NCBI RefSeq assembly: GCF_000025345.1
Contig: NC_013757.1
Coordinates: 3,782,001 to 3,846,000, forward strand
Direction: 5' to 3'
From: Geodermatophilus obscurus DSM 43160
GTDB taxonomy: Bacteria; Actinomycetota; Actinomycetes; Mycobacteriales; Geodermatophilaceae
DNA: 64,000 nt
Shown one piece after another: positions 1 to 8,805 of the stretch; position 1 is the first letter of the stretch; every line of letters starts with the position of its first letter. Under the pieces are notes generated by a model. The model was not told the DNA's origin and did no database searches. It saw only the letters and a program-made list of their open reading frames with translations. The position numbers and the translations under genes are program-made.

Positions 1-88
1 CCGCGCGCCGTCTGCGGGTCAGGACCTCCGGGGTCGGCGGCGGCGCGTCCGGGTCGGGACCGTGGCTGTGGGAGTGGCTCGGCGGCAC
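1..88 (-). CDS. Start of a protein cut by the window edge; His-rich N-terminus, YibE/F-like
   Basis: Only the first 29 codons are present. From a GTG at 88 the frame is open to the edge and begins with Pro, Ser and alternating His-Ser (HSHSHG), then a Pro-rich stretch and an Arg cluster, as expected before a first membrane helix. This N-terminus resembles actinobacterial YibE/F membrane proteins, recalled from memory. There is no ribosome-binding site, but TAGCCT lies 6 nt before the GTG, which fits a leaderless transcript. It would be co-oriented with the STAS gene upstream. The function cannot be confirmed from so short a piece. Confidence 0.4.
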   Translation of the reverse strand, partial: MPPSHSHSHGPDPDAPPPTPEVLTRRRRA

Positions 89-138
89 CTGGTCAGGCTA
101 GGAGCTGCACCGCGGCGCGCCCTCCGCGACACCGGTCC

Positions 139-564
139 TCAGCCGGGACCGCCCTCCCGGTCCACGCGGTCGTCCTCCACCGCCTGGTCCTCCTCGATCG
201 GGAAGCGCAGCCACAGGCCGGACAGCTGCAGCGGCCGGGCCACCGCCACCGGCGGCGCCACCAGCGCGACGTCCACACCCCGCGGCTGGCCGAGCTTCTG
301 CAGCTGCACCAGCACGGCCATGCCGGCCGAGTTCAGGTAGGTGGCCGCGCGGAGGTCCAGACGCACCCGCCGCAGGTGCGGTCGACCCAGCATGAGGTCG
401 GTCATCGTCCGGACCAGGGGCCGGCGGGCCCCCTCGGTCAGCTCGCCGCCCAGGGTCAGCGTCGCCACGTCGCCGTCCAGGTCGGTGGTCACCTCCGGTT
501 CCGCGTCGCCGTTCCGCTGCCGCTCCGGTTCCCCCTGCGCTGGGGAGGCACTGGTGTCGTCCAC
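139..564 (-). CDS. STAS-domain anti-sigma factor antagonist
   Basis: A 141-residue protein with a STAS fold at about residues 27-125. The motif LNSAGMAVL around Ser79 matches the conserved serine that partner anti-sigma kinases phosphorylate in SpoIIAA/RsbV proteins. The family acts by binding an anti-sigma factor and freeing an alternative sigma factor. The start is the GTG at 564, preceded by AGGAG with 6-nt spacing; an upstream ATG at 597 is possible but has no ribosome-binding site. It is divergent from the hsp20 gene, whose upstream region carries a sigma-B-like promoter, so the pair may share a stress regulon (inference). Confidence 0.85.
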   Translation of the reverse strand: MDDTSASPAQGEPERQRNGDAEPEVTTDLDGDVATLTLGGELTEGARRPLVRTMTDLMLGRPHLRRVRLDLRAATYLNSAGMAVLVQLQKLGQPRGVDVALVAPPVAVARPLQLSGLWLRFPIEEDQAVEDDRVDREGGPG

Positions 565-710
565 GGTCGTCTCCTGCCCCGGGAGGCCGCAGATCACGCG
601 TGGGCATCCGCATCCCGCCCGTCAGCTGCGGGAGGCCCGGCAGCAGGCACCGGCGTGGTCCTGTCGTGCCGACCGCTCGACGGACAGCCGAACAAAGCCG
701 CGCGATGGAT

Positions 711-738
711 GTTTACTCCAGTGCCCGTACGAGGTAAT
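711..738 (+). promoter_or_regulatory. Sigma-B/F-type stress promoter upstream of hsp20
   Basis: GTTTAC (711-716) and GGTAAT (733-738) are 16 bp apart. This closely fits the GTTT-N14-16-GGGTA pattern of actinobacterial SigB/SigF stress promoters. It lies about 70 nt before the hsp20 ATG, in a locally AT-richer patch. The rest of the 246-bp gap between the STAS gene and hsp20 shows no further clear element; only a poor partial match to an HspR (HAIR) box was seen. Confidence 0.5.
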
Positions 739-810
739 CTCAAGTCGCCGCTAGAGGTTCACCTCGGGCAGCGAACTCGCCAGCACGACATCCAGGAGGT
801 TGACACAGCC

Positions 811-1308
811 ATGGCCATGCTGACCGCCTACGACCCGTTCGCCGCCACGAACGCCGCCTTCCGGGCGCTCGACCAGCTGACCGGCCGGGGCGGCGGGCTG
901 ACCGCCCGCCCGCTGTCGGGCATGCCGATGGACGCCTACCGCGTCGGCGACAACTTCGTCGCCCACTTCGACCTGCCCGGCGTGGACCCCGGCTCGATCG
1001 ATCTGCAGGTCGAGGGCACCACGCTGACCGTCACCGCGGAGCGCTCGGTGCCGCAGCTGGAGAACGCCGAGTGGGCGATCGCCGAGCGGCCGTACGGCAG
1101 CTACACCCGGCAGCTCGTCCTCGGCCGCAGCCTGGACACCGACCGGCTCGAGGCCCACTACCACGACGGCGTGCTCACGCTGAGCATCCCGGTCGCCGAG
1201 AAGGCGCGGGCCCGCAAGATCAGCGTCACCCGCGCCGACACCCCGACCGCCGTCGAGGGGCGCACCATCGAGGGCGAGTCGTCCGAGCGCAGGTCCGTCG
1301 AGAGCTGA
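811..1308 (+). CDS. Hsp20/alpha-crystallin small heat-shock protein
   Basis: A 165-residue small heat-shock protein, an ATP-independent holdase that keeps unfolding proteins soluble. The alpha-crystallin domain covers about residues 40-138 and includes the diagnostic GVLTLSIP strand at 120-127. The N-terminal region is short and the tail is charged. The ATG at 811 follows AGGAGG at a good distance; the open frame continues upstream without a better start. The MerR-type gene 73 bp downstream is co-oriented, a pairing often seen for actinobacterial small heat-shock genes. Confidence 0.93.
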   Translation: MAMLTAYDPFAATNAAFRALDQLTGRGGGLTARPLSGMPMDAYRVGDNFVAHFDLPGVDPGSIDLQVEGTTLTVTAERSVPQLENAEWAIAERPYGSYTRQLVLGRSLDTDRLEAHYHDGVLTLSIPVAEKARARKISVTRADTPTAVEGRTIEGESSERRSVES

Positions 1309-1381
1309 TCGGCGGCGAGTCCCCGAGGGCCGGGTCCAGGCGGACCCGGCCCTCGTGCCATCTGAGACCCGGAGGACCGCC

Positions 1382-1750
1382 ATGACCGCACCCGGCACCC
1401 GGGACGGGGACCCGGCAGGAGGGCGGGTCGAGCGCATGGACGACCCGGACTTCCCCGTGCTGACCATGAGCCAGGCCGCCGCGCTGCTCGGTGTCCAAGC
1501 GGCCTTCCTGCGCAGCCTCGACACCGCCGGCGTCCTCCAGCCGCACCGCTCCCCCGGGGGGCACCGCCGCTACTCCCGCCACCAGCTCACCCTGGCCGCC
1601 CGGCTGCGCGGCCTGCTCGACGAGGGGCACACGCTGGCGTCCGCCGAGGTGATCCTCGGGCTGCAGGACGAACTGGCCGACGCCCGGGCCGACAGCGAGC
1701 GGCTGCAGGCCACCGTGGACCGGCTGCGGGACCGGGGCACACGCGAGTGA
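1382..1750 (+). CDS. MerR-family regulator (HspR-like)
   Basis: A 122-residue protein. Residues 27-70 form a MerR-type winged helix-turn-helix (TMSQAAALLGV, then PGGHRRYS), and residues 95-117 form a short dimerisation coiled coil. There is no effector-binding domain, as in HspR-like short MerR proteins. The ATG at 1382 follows GGAGG. Its position directly after hsp20 suggests control of that gene, either as an HspR-type repressor or as an activator (inference). Confidence 0.8.
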   Translation: MTAPGTRDGDPAGGRVERMDDPDFPVLTMSQAAALLGVQAAFLRSLDTAGVLQPHRSPGGHRRYSRHQLTLAARLRGLLDEGHTLASAEVILGLQDELADARADSERLQATVDRLRDRGTRE

Positions 1751-1770
1751 CGGACGGCGCACTGCGCGAA

Positions 1771-1790
1771 ATGCCCTAGGGGGGTATGGT
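1771..1790 (+). promoter_or_regulatory. csoR promoter with CsoR-type operator
   Basis: A G-tract pseudo-palindrome containing CCCTAGGGGGGTAT overlaps a plausible -10 hexamer (TATGGT, 1785-1790) and lies 43 nt upstream of the csoR start. CsoR repressors bind such G-tract dyads, so copper-responsive autorepression of the whole copper operon is the natural reading. The operator assignment is inference from sequence form. Confidence 0.5.
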
Positions 1791-1832
1791 TCTTCTCGAG
1801 CGCCCCACCGCGACGCGTCGGGAGGACACCCG

Positions 1833-2135
1833 TTGGAGAGCACCGGAGCCGGCCAGCACGGCTACATCCACCGCAAGGACGACTACCTCAAGCGGCTGCG
1901 CCGCATCGAAGGTCAGGCCCGCGGGCTGCAGCGGATGGTCGAGGACGAGAAGTACTGCATCGACATCCTCACCCAGGTCTCGGCGATGACGAAGGCGCTG
2001 CAGTCGGTCGCCCTCGGCCTGGTCGAGGAGCACCTGTCGCACTGCGTCGTCCAGGCCGCACAGGCCGGCGGGCGCGAGGCCGACGAGAAGGTCCGCGAGG
2101 CGTCCGAGGCGATCGCCCGGCTCGTCCGGTCCTGA
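1833..2135 (+). CDS. csoR: CsoR-type copper-sensing repressor
   Basis: A 100-residue all-helical repressor of the CsoR/RcnR (DUF156) family. The Cu(I) ligands are in place: Cys42, His67 and Cys71 have the same 25/29-residue spacing as C36-H61-C65 of Mycobacterium tuberculosis CsoR. Copper binding releases the protein from DNA. The start is taken as TTG at 1833, 7 nt after GGAGG, because no ATG or GTG fits. It heads an operon with copZ, a secreted HxH protein and copA. Confidence 0.92.
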   Translation: MESTGAGQHGYIHRKDDYLKRLRRIEGQARGLQRMVEDEKYCIDILTQVSAMTKALQSVALGLVEEHLSHCVVQAAQAGGREADEKVREASEAIARLVRS

Positions 2136-2160
2136 CCCACCCACCCGAGAGGAACCGATC

Positions 2161-2370
2161 GTGAGCACCGCGAGCTACACCGTCGTCGGCATGACCTGCG
2201 GCCACTGCGTCAACGCCGTGACCGAGGAGGTCAGCGCCGTCCCCGGGGTCACCGACGTCGACGTCGACCTGGCCAGCGGCGGCCTGACCGTCACCAGCAC
2301 CGAGCCCGTCGACGACGGCGCCGTCCGCGCCGCGGTCGAGGAGGCCGGCTACCAGGTCGCCGTCGGCTGA
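2161..2370 (+). CDS. copZ: CopZ-like copper chaperone
   Basis: A 69-residue single heavy-metal-associated domain with the metal-binding loop MTCGHC (Cys13, Cys16) near the N-terminus. The family passes Cu(I) to CopA-type ATPases and to sensors such as CsoR. The GTG start follows GAGAGGAACC. It sits 25 bp after csoR in the copper operon. Confidence 0.92.
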   Translation: MSTASYTVVGMTCGHCVNAVTEEVSAVPGVTDVDVDLASGGLTVTSTEPVDDGAVRAAVEEAGYQVAVG

Positions 2371-2395
2371 GCCGGCGCGAGGGAGAGGACCCGTC

Positions 2396-3274
2396 ATGCA
2401 GACGCCGGCACGGCTCGCCGTGGTCGCCGGAGGCCTGGGTGCCGTCTTCGCCGCCGCGGTCGGCGTCGGTGCGGCGGTCGGGCCGATCCGCCCCCCGGAG
2501 GCACACCCGTCCGCGGCCGCGCCGGCGACCGCGCACGAGGCCCCCGCGGGCACCGGGTACGTGCTCGACGTCCTCGAGGAGCGTCCCGCCGCGGGGACGG
2601 CGGCGGTGGAGTTCCGCGTCCTCGGCCCAGACGGCGGCCCGGTGACGGAGTACACCGAGGACCACGGCGAGGACCTGCACCTGGTCGCCGTCCGCAGCGA
2701 CCTGACCGGCTACCAGCACGTGCACCCCGACCTCGGGGACGACGGCACGTGGCGGGCGCCGCTGACCCTCACCCCGGGCAGCTGGCGGCTGGTCGCCGAC
2801 ACGACCCCGGCGTCCGCCGGGACGGACCTCGCGCTGACCGGCGACCTGCAGGTGGCCGGCGACTACGACCCACGACCGCTGCCGGAGCCCGCCGCGGTCA
2901 CCGAGGTCGACGGCTACACCGTCGTCCTGGCCGGGGACCTGACCCCCGGTGCCGAGGCCGAGCTGACCTTCAGCGTGAGCAGGGACGGCCGCCCGGTGAC
3001 GGATCTGCAGCCCTACCTCGGCGCCTACGGGCACCTGGTCGCACTGCGCGACGGCGACCTGGAGTACCTGCACGTGCACCCCGTCGTGGACGACGCCGTG
3101 GCCCCCGCCCCGGGGCCGCACGTGGAGTTCGCCGCGACCGCGCCGTCCACCGGCACGTACCGGCTGTTCCTCGACTTCCGGCACGGCGACGCCGTGCACA
3201 CCGCCGCGTTCACGGTCCCCATCACCGGGAGCGCGGCACCCGACGAGCCGGCCGGCCACGGGCACGGCGGCTGA
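2396..3274 (+). CDS. Secreted or membrane-anchored protein with two HxH motifs, copper operon
   Basis: A 292-residue protein with one N-terminal hydrophobic segment (about 5-29), then an exported region made of two similar halves. Each half contains an H-L-V-A segment followed by HVHP (residues 108-111 and 226-229), and the C-terminus is HGHGG. Paired HxH motifs and the place between copZ and copA suggest periplasmic-side copper binding. Proteins of this kind recur in actinobacterial copper operons, but I know no defined activity. No other domain was recognised. Confidence 0.75.
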   Translation: MQTPARLAVVAGGLGAVFAAAVGVGAAVGPIRPPEAHPSAAAPATAHEAPAGTGYVLDVLEERPAAGTAAVEFRVLGPDGGPVTEYTEDHGEDLHLVAVRSDLTGYQHVHPDLGDDGTWRAPLTLTPGSWRLVADTTPASAGTDLALTGDLQVAGDYDPRPLPEPAAVTEVDGYTVVLAGDLTPGAEAELTFSVSRDGRPVTDLQPYLGAYGHLVALRDGDLEYLHVHPVVDDAVAPAPGPHVEFAATAPSTGTYRLFLDFRHGDAVHTAAFTVPITGSAAPDEPAGHGHGG

Positions 3275-3285
3275 GGAGACCCACG

Positions 3286-5583
3286 ATGAGCACCCCCGAC
3301 GTCCGGACCGGCGAGGTCGAGCTGCTGATCGGCGGCATGACCTGCGCGTCCTGCGCCACCCGCGTCGAGAAGAAGCTCAACCGGATGGACGGCGTGACCG
3401 CCACGGTCAACTACGCCACCGAGAAGGCGCGGGTCAGCGTCGCCGGGGACGTCACGACGGACGACCTGATCGCCACCGTCCAGAAGACCGGCTACACCGC
3501 CGCCCTGCCCGAGCCACCCGCGCCGGAGGCCGAGCCGGCGGAGGACGATCCCACGCGGCCACTGCGGCAGCGGCTGCTGGTGTCGACCCTGCTCACGGTG
3601 CCGGTGGTCGCGATGGCGATGGTGCCGGCGCTGCAGTTCACCTCGTGGCAGTGGCTCTCGCTCACCCTCGCCGCGCCGGTCGTCGTGTGGGGCGGGCTGC
3701 CGTTCCACCGCGCCGCCTGGACCAACCTGCGGCACGGCGCGGCCACCATGGACACCCTGGTCTCCCTCGGCACCGGCGCGGCGTTCCTCTGGTCGCTGTA
3801 CGCGCTGTTCCTCGGCAACGCCGGCGAGCCGGGCATGACGCACCCGTTCGAGCTCACCATCGCCCGCACCGACGGCAGCGCGAACATCTACCTCGAGGCC
3901 GCGGCGGGCGTGACCACGTTCCTGCTGGCCGGCCGGTACGTCGAGGCCCGCTCCAAGCGCCGGGCCGGGGCGGCGCTGCGCGCGCTGCTGGAGCTGGGCG
4001 CCAAGGAGGTCACGGTGCTGCGCGGCGGCACCGAGACCCGGGTGCCGGTCGACCGGCTCGCGGTCGGCGACCTGTTCGTCGTCCGGCCCGGGGAGAAGAT
4101 CGCCGCGGACGGCGTGGTGACCGAGGGCGCGTCGGCCGTCGACGCCTCGATGCTCACCGGCGAGTCGGTGCCGGTGGAGGTCGCCCCCGGGGACTCGGTC
4201 GTCGGCGCCACCGTCAACGCCGGCGGCCGGCTGGTCGTGCGGGCCACGCGGGTCGGCGCCGAGACCCAGCTGGCGCAGATGGCGCGGCTGGTCGAGGAGG
4301 CGCAGAACGGCAAGGCCGAGGTGCAGCGGCTGGCCGACCGCGTCTCCGGCGTCTTCGTGCCCGTCGTGCTCGCGCTCGCCGTCGCGACCCTCGGCTTCTG
4401 GATCGGCGCGGGCGCCGGCCTGCCCGCGGCGTTCACCGCCGCGGTCGCGGTGCTGATCATCGCCTGCCCGTGCGCGCTGGGGCTGGCCACGCCGACCGCG
4501 CTGATGGTCGGCACCGGCCGCGGCGCCCAGCTGGGCATCCTCATCAAGGGCCCCGAGGTGCTGGAGTCCACCCGTGCCGTCGACACGGTCGTGCTCGACA
4601 AGACCGGCACGGTGACCACCGGCCGGATGACCCTGCAGGACGTCGTCCCCGCGGCCGGTGAGGACGCCGACCGGGTGCTGGCGCTGGCCGGCGCGGTCGA
4701 GTCCGGTTCCGAGCACCCGGTCGCCCGGGCCGTCGTCGAGGCCGCGGCCGAGCGCACCGGCCCGCTACGGCCGGTCACCGGCTTCGCCAACGAGGCGGGG
4801 CTGGGCGTGCGTGGCGTCGTGGACGGGACGGCGGTGCTCGTCGGGCGGGCCGGCCTGCTGGCGGGCGCAGGCGTGACCGTGCCGGCGGAGCTCGAGCGCG
4901 CGCAGGCCACCGCGGAGGCGGACGGCCGGACCGCCGTGCTCGTCGCCGCGGACGGTGTCGCCCGCGGGGTGCTCGCCGTCGCCGACGCGGTCAAGGAGAC
5001 CTCGGCCGAGGCGGTCCGCCAGCTGCGCGACCTGGGCCTGCACCCGGTGCTGCTGACCGGGGACAACACCACCGTGGCCCGCGCGGTCGCCGCCGAGGTC
5101 GGCATCGACGAGGTGGTCGCCGAGGTGCTGCCGCAGGACAAGGTCGACGTCGTCCGCCGGCTGCAGGGCGAGGGCCGGGTGGTGGCGATGGTCGGCGACG
5201 GGGTCAACGACGCCGCGGCGCTGGCGCAGGCCGACCTGGGGCTGGCGATGGGCACCGGCACGGACGTGGCGATCCAGGCCTCCGACCTCACGCTGGTGCG
5301 CGGCGACCTGCGGGCCGCGGCCGACGCCATCCGGCTGGCCCGCCGCACCCTCGCCGTCATCAAGGGCAACCTGTTCTGGGCCTTCGCCTACAACGTCGCG
5401 GCGGTCCCGCTGGCCATGGCCGGGCTGCTGAACCCGATGATCGCCGGCGCCGCGATGGCGTTCAGCTCGGTGTTCGTGGTGACCAACAGCCTGCGGCTGC
5501 GTCGCTTCGCCCCGCTGCCGGGCAACGTGGACGCGACCACCGCCGTCCCGGCCGGCCGCCGCGCCGCCGTGCCGGCCGCCTGA
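3286..5583 (+). CDS. copA: Copper-exporting P1B-type ATPase
   Basis: A 765-residue P-type ATPase that pumps Cu(I) out of the cell. Residues 10-75 form one N-terminal metal-binding domain with GMTCASC (Cys20, Cys23). The membrane CPC motif is at 394-396, the phosphorylated Asp438 lies in DKTGT, an SEHPVA loop follows, and GDGVND (Asp638) closes the P-domain. The start is the ATG at 3286 after GAGGAG; the frame is open far upstream, but that region is the preceding gene in another frame. A strong hairpin follows the stop. Confidence 0.95.
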   Translation: MSTPDVRTGEVELLIGGMTCASCATRVEKKLNRMDGVTATVNYATEKARVSVAGDVTTDDLIATVQKTGYTAALPEPPAPEAEPAEDDPTRPLRQRLLVSTLLTVPVVAMAMVPALQFTSWQWLSLTLAAPVVVWGGLPFHRAAWTNLRHGAATMDTLVSLGTGAAFLWSLYALFLGNAGEPGMTHPFELTIARTDGSANIYLEAAAGVTTFLLAGRYVEARSKRRAGAALRALLELGAKEVTVLRGGTETRVPVDRLAVGDLFVVRPGEKIAADGVVTEGASAVDASMLTGESVPVEVAPGDSVVGATVNAGGRLVVRATRVGAETQLAQMARLVEEAQNGKAEVQRLADRVSGVFVPVVLALAVATLGFWIGAGAGLPAAFTAAVAVLIIACPCALGLATPTALMVGTGRGAQLGILIKGPEVLESTRAVDTVVLDKTGTVTTGRMTLQDVVPAAGEDADRVLALAGAVESGSEHPVARAVVEAAAERTGPLRPVTGFANEAGLGVRGVVDGTAVLVGRAGLLAGAGVTVPAELERAQATAEADGRTAVLVAADGVARGVLAVADAVKETSAEAVRQLRDLGLHPVLLTGDNTTVARAVAAEVGIDEVVAEVLPQDKVDVVRRLQGEGRVVAMVGDGVNDAAALAQADLGLAMGTGTDVAIQASDLTLVRGDLRAAADAIRLARRTLAVIKGNLFWAFAYNVAAVPLAMAGLLNPMIAGAAMAFSSVFVVTNSLRLRRFAPLPGNVDATTAVPAGRRAAVPAA

Positions 5584-5602
5584 CCCGATCCCCTCTCCCC
5601 GA

Positions 5603-5646
5603 GGAGGTCGTGCTCTGCCCACACTGGTGGGCACAGCACGACCTCC
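5603..5646 (+). terminator. Hairpin after copA; member of a two-copy palindrome family
   Basis: Two 20-bp arms with one mismatch surround the loop ACTG. The core CGTGCTCTGCCCAC / GTGGGCA-AGCACG is nearly the same as in the hairpin at 59290-59325, so this is a dispersed palindrome rather than an ordinary terminator. It lies 20 bp after the copA stop and may also stop transcription. Confidence 0.6.
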
Positions 5647-5682
5647 CGACCGGACCACCTCGGAGGAGCGGAGGCACGACCC

Positions 5683-6069
5683 GTGACCGTGGACGACCGG
5701 CGCCGCCGGCTCACCCGACTGCTCAGCGGCGCCGGAGCCGTCTGGGGGCTCACCCTGCTCGCCGCGCCGGGGCGGGTCGTCGACGCCCTGTGCCCCGAGC
5801 TGCCCCGGTCCCGGCGCTGGGCGGTGCCGCTGCTGGGTGCCCGGCTGGTGGTCCAGCACGGCGCCGTGCTGGCCGTTCCGGCAGCGCGGACCGTCCGCGT
5901 CGGCTCCGGAGTGGACCTGCTGCACGCGGCGAGCATGGTGCCGCTCGCGCGCTCGGCGCCCTATCGGAGGGCGGCGGTCATCAGCGGAGCGGTCGCGGCG
6001 GGGTACGCGGTCCTGGCGCCGGCCGTCGCGCCTCGGCCGGAGCGCCGGCAGGGTTCAGGACGCCGGTAG
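5683..6069 (+). CDS. Small membrane protein, unknown function
   Basis: A 128-residue protein with about three hydrophobic stretches (near 15-30, 45-70 and 95-115) and a basic C-terminus. The GTG start is preceded by GGAGG. No family was recognised. It is separated from copA by a hairpin, so it is probably its own unit, and it ends 26 bp from the stop of the convergent epoxide hydrolase gene. Confidence 0.6.
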   Translation: MTVDDRRRRLTRLLSGAGAVWGLTLLAAPGRVVDALCPELPRSRRWAVPLLGARLVVQHGAVLAVPAARTVRVGSGVDLLHAASMVPLARSAPYRRAAVISGAVAAGYAVLAPAVAPRPERRQGSGRR

Positions 6070-6095
6070 CAGAGGCCCGGGCCACCTGACCGCGC

Positions 6096-7202
6096 TCACC
6101 GTGCAACGGCGCGGACGAACCGGCGCAGCTCCTCGACCAGCAGGTCGGGGACCTCCATCGCCGCGAAGTGGCCACCGCGGTCGAACTCGGTCCACGAGAC
6201 CAGGTCGACCGCCTGCTCCACCGCGGCGCGGGGCGGCCGGAAGAGGTCGTGCGGGAGCACCGCCACCCCGGTCGGCACGTCCCGCGACCAGTCCGGCGCC
6301 GGCACGTGCGCGCGCTCCCAGTAGAGCTGCGCCGACGAGGGCCCGGTGCGGGTGAACCAGTAGACGGCGACGTTGGTCAGCAGCTGGTCGACGTCGACCT
6401 CGCTCGCCGGGTCGGTCCACTCGGCGAACCGCTCGGCGATCCAGGCCAGCAGCCCGGCCGGGGAGTCGGTCAGCGCCGGGGCCAGGGACAGCGGCCGGGT
6501 GCCCTGCAGCTTGGCGTAGCCGGACAGCTCGCGGGCGTAGCGCGCCACCTTCTCCTCGGCGACCGGATCGCCCTCCGCAGGCGGCCCGGGCGTCATCGTC
6601 ACGTGCAGCCCGGCGACGTGCGCCGCGTCGGCGGCGGCGAGGTCGCGCCCGACGTTCGAGCCCCAGTCGCCGCCGTGGACGACGTAGCGGTCGTAGCCGA
6701 GCCGGGCGACCAGCTCGGCGACCGCGCGGGCTATCCGCGCCGGCGTCCACCCGCCGTCCGGTGTCGGCCCGGAGAGGCCGTACCCGGGCAGCGACGGGAC
6801 GACGAGGTGGACCGCGTCGGCCGGGTCGCCACCGTGCGCTCCAGGATCGCTGAGCGGCCTGAGCACCCGGAGGAACTCGACCACCGAGCCGGGCCAGCCG
6901 TGCAGCAGCACCAGCGGGACGGCGTCCGGCTCCGGGGACCGCACGTGCAGGGCGTGCACGCGGGTGCCGTCGACCGCCGTCGTGACCTGGGGCCAGGCGT
7001 TGAGCGCCGCCTCCTGCGCCCGCCAGTCCCACCCCGACGCCCACCGCTCGGCCAGCGCGCGCACCCGCTCGACCGGGATGCCGCGGTCGCCGGGGAGGTC
7101 CTGCCCGACCGGCCAGCGGGTACGGCGCAGCCGCTCGGCGAGGTCGTCGACCTCCGCCTGCGGCACGTCGACGCGGAACGGGGTCACGGCGGTCTCGGAC
7201 AC
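6096..7202 (-). CDS. Epoxide hydrolase, alpha/beta-hydrolase fold with EHN domain
   Basis: A 368-residue protein. The N-terminal region (about 5-110) matches the epoxide hydrolase N-terminal domain, followed by the alpha/beta-hydrolase core. Visible catalytic features are the oxyanion motif HGWPG (101-105), the nucleophile Asp179 in GGDWGS, and the catalytic His345 in GGHFAAME. The family opens epoxides to diols through an ester intermediate on the Asp. The substrate is unknown. No partner gene in the pathway is adjacent. Confidence 0.88.
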   Translation of the reverse strand: MSETAVTPFRVDVPQAEVDDLAERLRRTRWPVGQDLPGDRGIPVERVRALAERWASGWDWRAQEAALNAWPQVTTAVDGTRVHALHVRSPEPDAVPLVLLHGWPGSVVEFLRVLRPLSDPGAHGGDPADAVHLVVPSLPGYGLSGPTPDGGWTPARIARAVAELVARLGYDRYVVHGGDWGSNVGRDLAAADAAHVAGLHVTMTPGPPAEGDPVAEEKVARYARELSGYAKLQGTRPLSLAPALTDSPAGLLAWIAERFAEWTDPASEVDVDQLLTNVAVYWFTRTGPSSAQLYWERAHVPAPDWSRDVPTGVAVLPHDLFRPPRAAVEQAVDLVSWTEFDRGGHFAAMEVPDLLVEELRRFVRAVAR

Positions 7203-7257
7203 GTCCGCCAGCCTGCTCCCCCGCCGCAGGCCCGGCGACCTGCCCGCCGTCCGCGCG

Positions 7258-7331
7258 GTTGATCATGGGGTTGGTGCAGGCGACACGCGCCGACACGCCG
7301 TCCGGGTCGGCAACGACACCATGATCGACGC
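7258..7331. repeat. Inverted repeat between epoxide hydrolase and the BlaR1-like gene
   Basis: GTTGATCATGG near 7259 is mirrored by CCATGATCGAC ending near 7329, with an inner GCCGA...TCGGC stem, giving a ~74-bp imperfect cruciform in the 174-bp gap (7203-7376). It lies upstream of the epoxide hydrolase start and downstream of the peptidase stop. Nothing else was seen in the gap. It could be a mobile palindromic repeat, an operator or a terminator. Confidence 0.5.
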
Positions 7332-7376
7332 CGGGGTGGGCGCCGTCGGGGGCTCGGGCGGCGCGGGGGCAGACAC

Positions 7377-8309
7377 CTAGAGCGCAGCCGGCAGCAGCAG
7401 CAGCGCGGTCGGGACCAGCAGCAGCAGACCGGCCGACAGCAGCGCCGCCGCCCGCGCCCAGGCCGGCAGCGGGGACGGCGGCTCGATCAGCCGCACCACC
7501 CGCGCTCCGACCGCGCTGCCGGTGACCGCGAGCGCCCCGGACGGCACGCCCGCTCCCCCGGCGCCGCCGGCCGCGACGACGATCGCCTGGGCCAGCGTCC
7601 GCCGAGGGGCGGGCCCGGGCAGCGAGGCGAGCGCGACGTCGTCGGCGCGCATCTCCACGAGCGTGCGCACCGCGACGTGCGCGCGCGCCGCGGCGGGCAG
7701 CACCGGCAGCGCGGCCTCCCACGCCACGAACGGCAGCAGGTAGAGGTGGTGGTGCTCGCGCAGGTGCGCCCGCTCGTGCGCGACGACGGCGGCCAGCTGG
7801 GCGTCGTCGAGCTCGGCGACCATCCCGGAGGAGAGCACCAGCAGCGGCCGCGCGCCGGGGATGCAGAAGGCCACGGGGGCGGGGTGCTCCAGCAGCCGGG
7901 CGTCGGGGAGCTCGGCCGGCTGGACGACGAGCTCGAGCAGCTCGCGGTGCCGGCGGCGGGTGCGGGTCGTCCGGACCCAGGAGAGCAGCAGGACGCCGAC
8001 CAGCTCGGTGGCCAGCACGCCGGCGAGGGTCAGGGCGACCCAGTGGTCGCCGCGGACCGGCGCCTCAGCGGGGTGCCCGGTGAGCACCGACCAGGCCGCC
8101 TCTGGCAGCGAGTGGCCCCACGGCGCGAGGCCGTGCACGAGCAGGGCGCCGATGATCGACAGGCCGCCGGCCAGCCCGATCGCCTGCCAGCAGACCAGCG
8201 CGACCAGGGGATCCCGCCGCGGCCAGCGGGCACGCGCCAGCAGCGCCGGGACCGGCCACGCCAGCAGCGCGGCCAGCACGGCGAGGGCGGCCGCGGTCGC
8301 GGGCAGCAC
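7377..8309 (-). CDS. BlaR1-like M56 family membrane metallopeptidase
   Basis: A 310-residue membrane protein with hydrophobic segments near 5-25, 38-62 and 92-112 and at the C-terminus, flanking a zinc-peptidase domain with HERAH (His178, Glu179, His182). M56 peptidases of the BlaR1 type cleave the partner BlaI-like repressor after a signal. The large C-terminal sensor domain of true BlaR1 is absent, so the signal is unlikely to be a beta-lactam. It starts 16 bp after the BlaI-like gene and is probably cotranscribed. Confidence 0.85.
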   Translation of the reverse strand: MLPATAAALAVLAALLAWPVPALLARARWPRRDPLVALVCWQAIGLAGGLSIIGALLVHGLAPWGHSLPEAAWSVLTGHPAEAPVRGDHWVALTLAGVLATELVGVLLLSWVRTTRTRRRHRELLELVVQPAELPDARLLEHPAPVAFCIPGARPLLVLSSGMVAELDDAQLAAVVAHERAHLREHHHLYLLPFVAWEAALPVLPAAARAHVAVRTLVEMRADDVALASLPGPAPRRTLAQAIVVAAGGAGGAGVPSGALAVTGSAVGARVVRLIEPPSPLPAWARAAALLSAGLLLLVPTALLLLPAAL

Positions 8310-8325
8310 GGGGACGGCGGGGAGG

Positions 8326-8691
8326 TCAGCGCGGCGCGTCGTCCGGACCGGCCGCGGCCAGCAGCTCGCGCAGCAGCCGCGCCTCGTCCGGGTCCACCCC
8401 GCCGACGAACCGGGCCAGCACGGCCTGCCGGTCCCCGGACTGCCCGAGCACCTCGTGCATCAGCTCGGCGGCGTGGTCCTCCCGGGTGCCCCGGGCCCGG
8501 AAGCGCCGCGGCCGGGCGTCGTCGTGGACGACGAAGCCCTTCTGCTCCAGCCGGCTCAGCACGGTGTGCACGGTGGTCAGCGCCAGGCCGCGGTCGGCCA
8601 GGCCGTCCCGCAGCTCGGCGGCCGCCAGCGGCCCCTCGGCCGACCAGAGCCGGTCCATGACCGCCCGCTCGAGGTCTCCCAGCGACGCCAC
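8326..8691 (-). CDS. BlaI/MecI/CopY-family repressor
   Basis: A 121-residue protein with an N-terminal winged helix (about 1-75, including TTVHTVLSRLEQKGF) and a C-terminal dimerisation region with the expected helical pattern. The start is the GTG at 8691, which follows AGGAGG; the frame stays open upstream but only across cydA. It faces cydA, and two near-identical 17-bp dyads sit in the shared promoter region, so it probably represses both itself and the cytochrome bd operon. That control is an inference; the family more often controls beta-lactamase or copper genes. Confidence 0.9.
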   Translation of the reverse strand: MASLGDLERAVMDRLWSAEGPLAAAELRDGLADRGLALTTVHTVLSRLEQKGFVVHDDARPRRFRARGTREDHAAELMHEVLGQSGDRQAVLARFVGGVDPDEARLLRELLAAAGPDDAPR

Positions 8692-8724
8692 GGCTCCTCC
8701 TGTCCCCGGGATCACACCGGACTT

Positions 8725-8741
8725 TTCTACATGCCGTAGAA
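8725..8741. promoter_or_regulatory. BlaI-like operator, site 1
   Basis: The 17-bp dyad TTCTACATGCCGTAGAA has 7-bp arms and lies 34 bp upstream of the repressor gene start. Its TAC/GTA core resembles BlaI/MecI operators (TACA-N-TGTA). A second copy lies 24 bp downstream on the cydA side. Confidence 0.75.
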
Positions 8742-8748
8742 GCTCTGG

Positions 8749-8765
8749 TTCTACGAGGCGTAGAA
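8749..8765. promoter_or_regulatory. BlaI-like operator, site 2
   Basis: The 17-bp dyad TTCTACGAGGCGTAGAA matches site 1 at 14 of 17 positions, with all differences in the centre. Centre-to-centre distance is 24 bp, and the site lies 40 bp before the cydA start. Two sites in one divergent promoter suggest cooperative repression of both directions. Confidence 0.75.
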
Positions 8766-8805
8766 AGAACTCGTCGATCGTACGACGACCGGAGAGGGGC
8801 CCGCC

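Noticed and set aside
2749-3285. Very long upstream extension of the copA frame.
   Set aside because: It overlaps the secreted HxH protein gene, reads as Arg/Gly-rich shadow translation, and the ATG at 3286 has a ribosome-binding site directly before the metal-binding domain.
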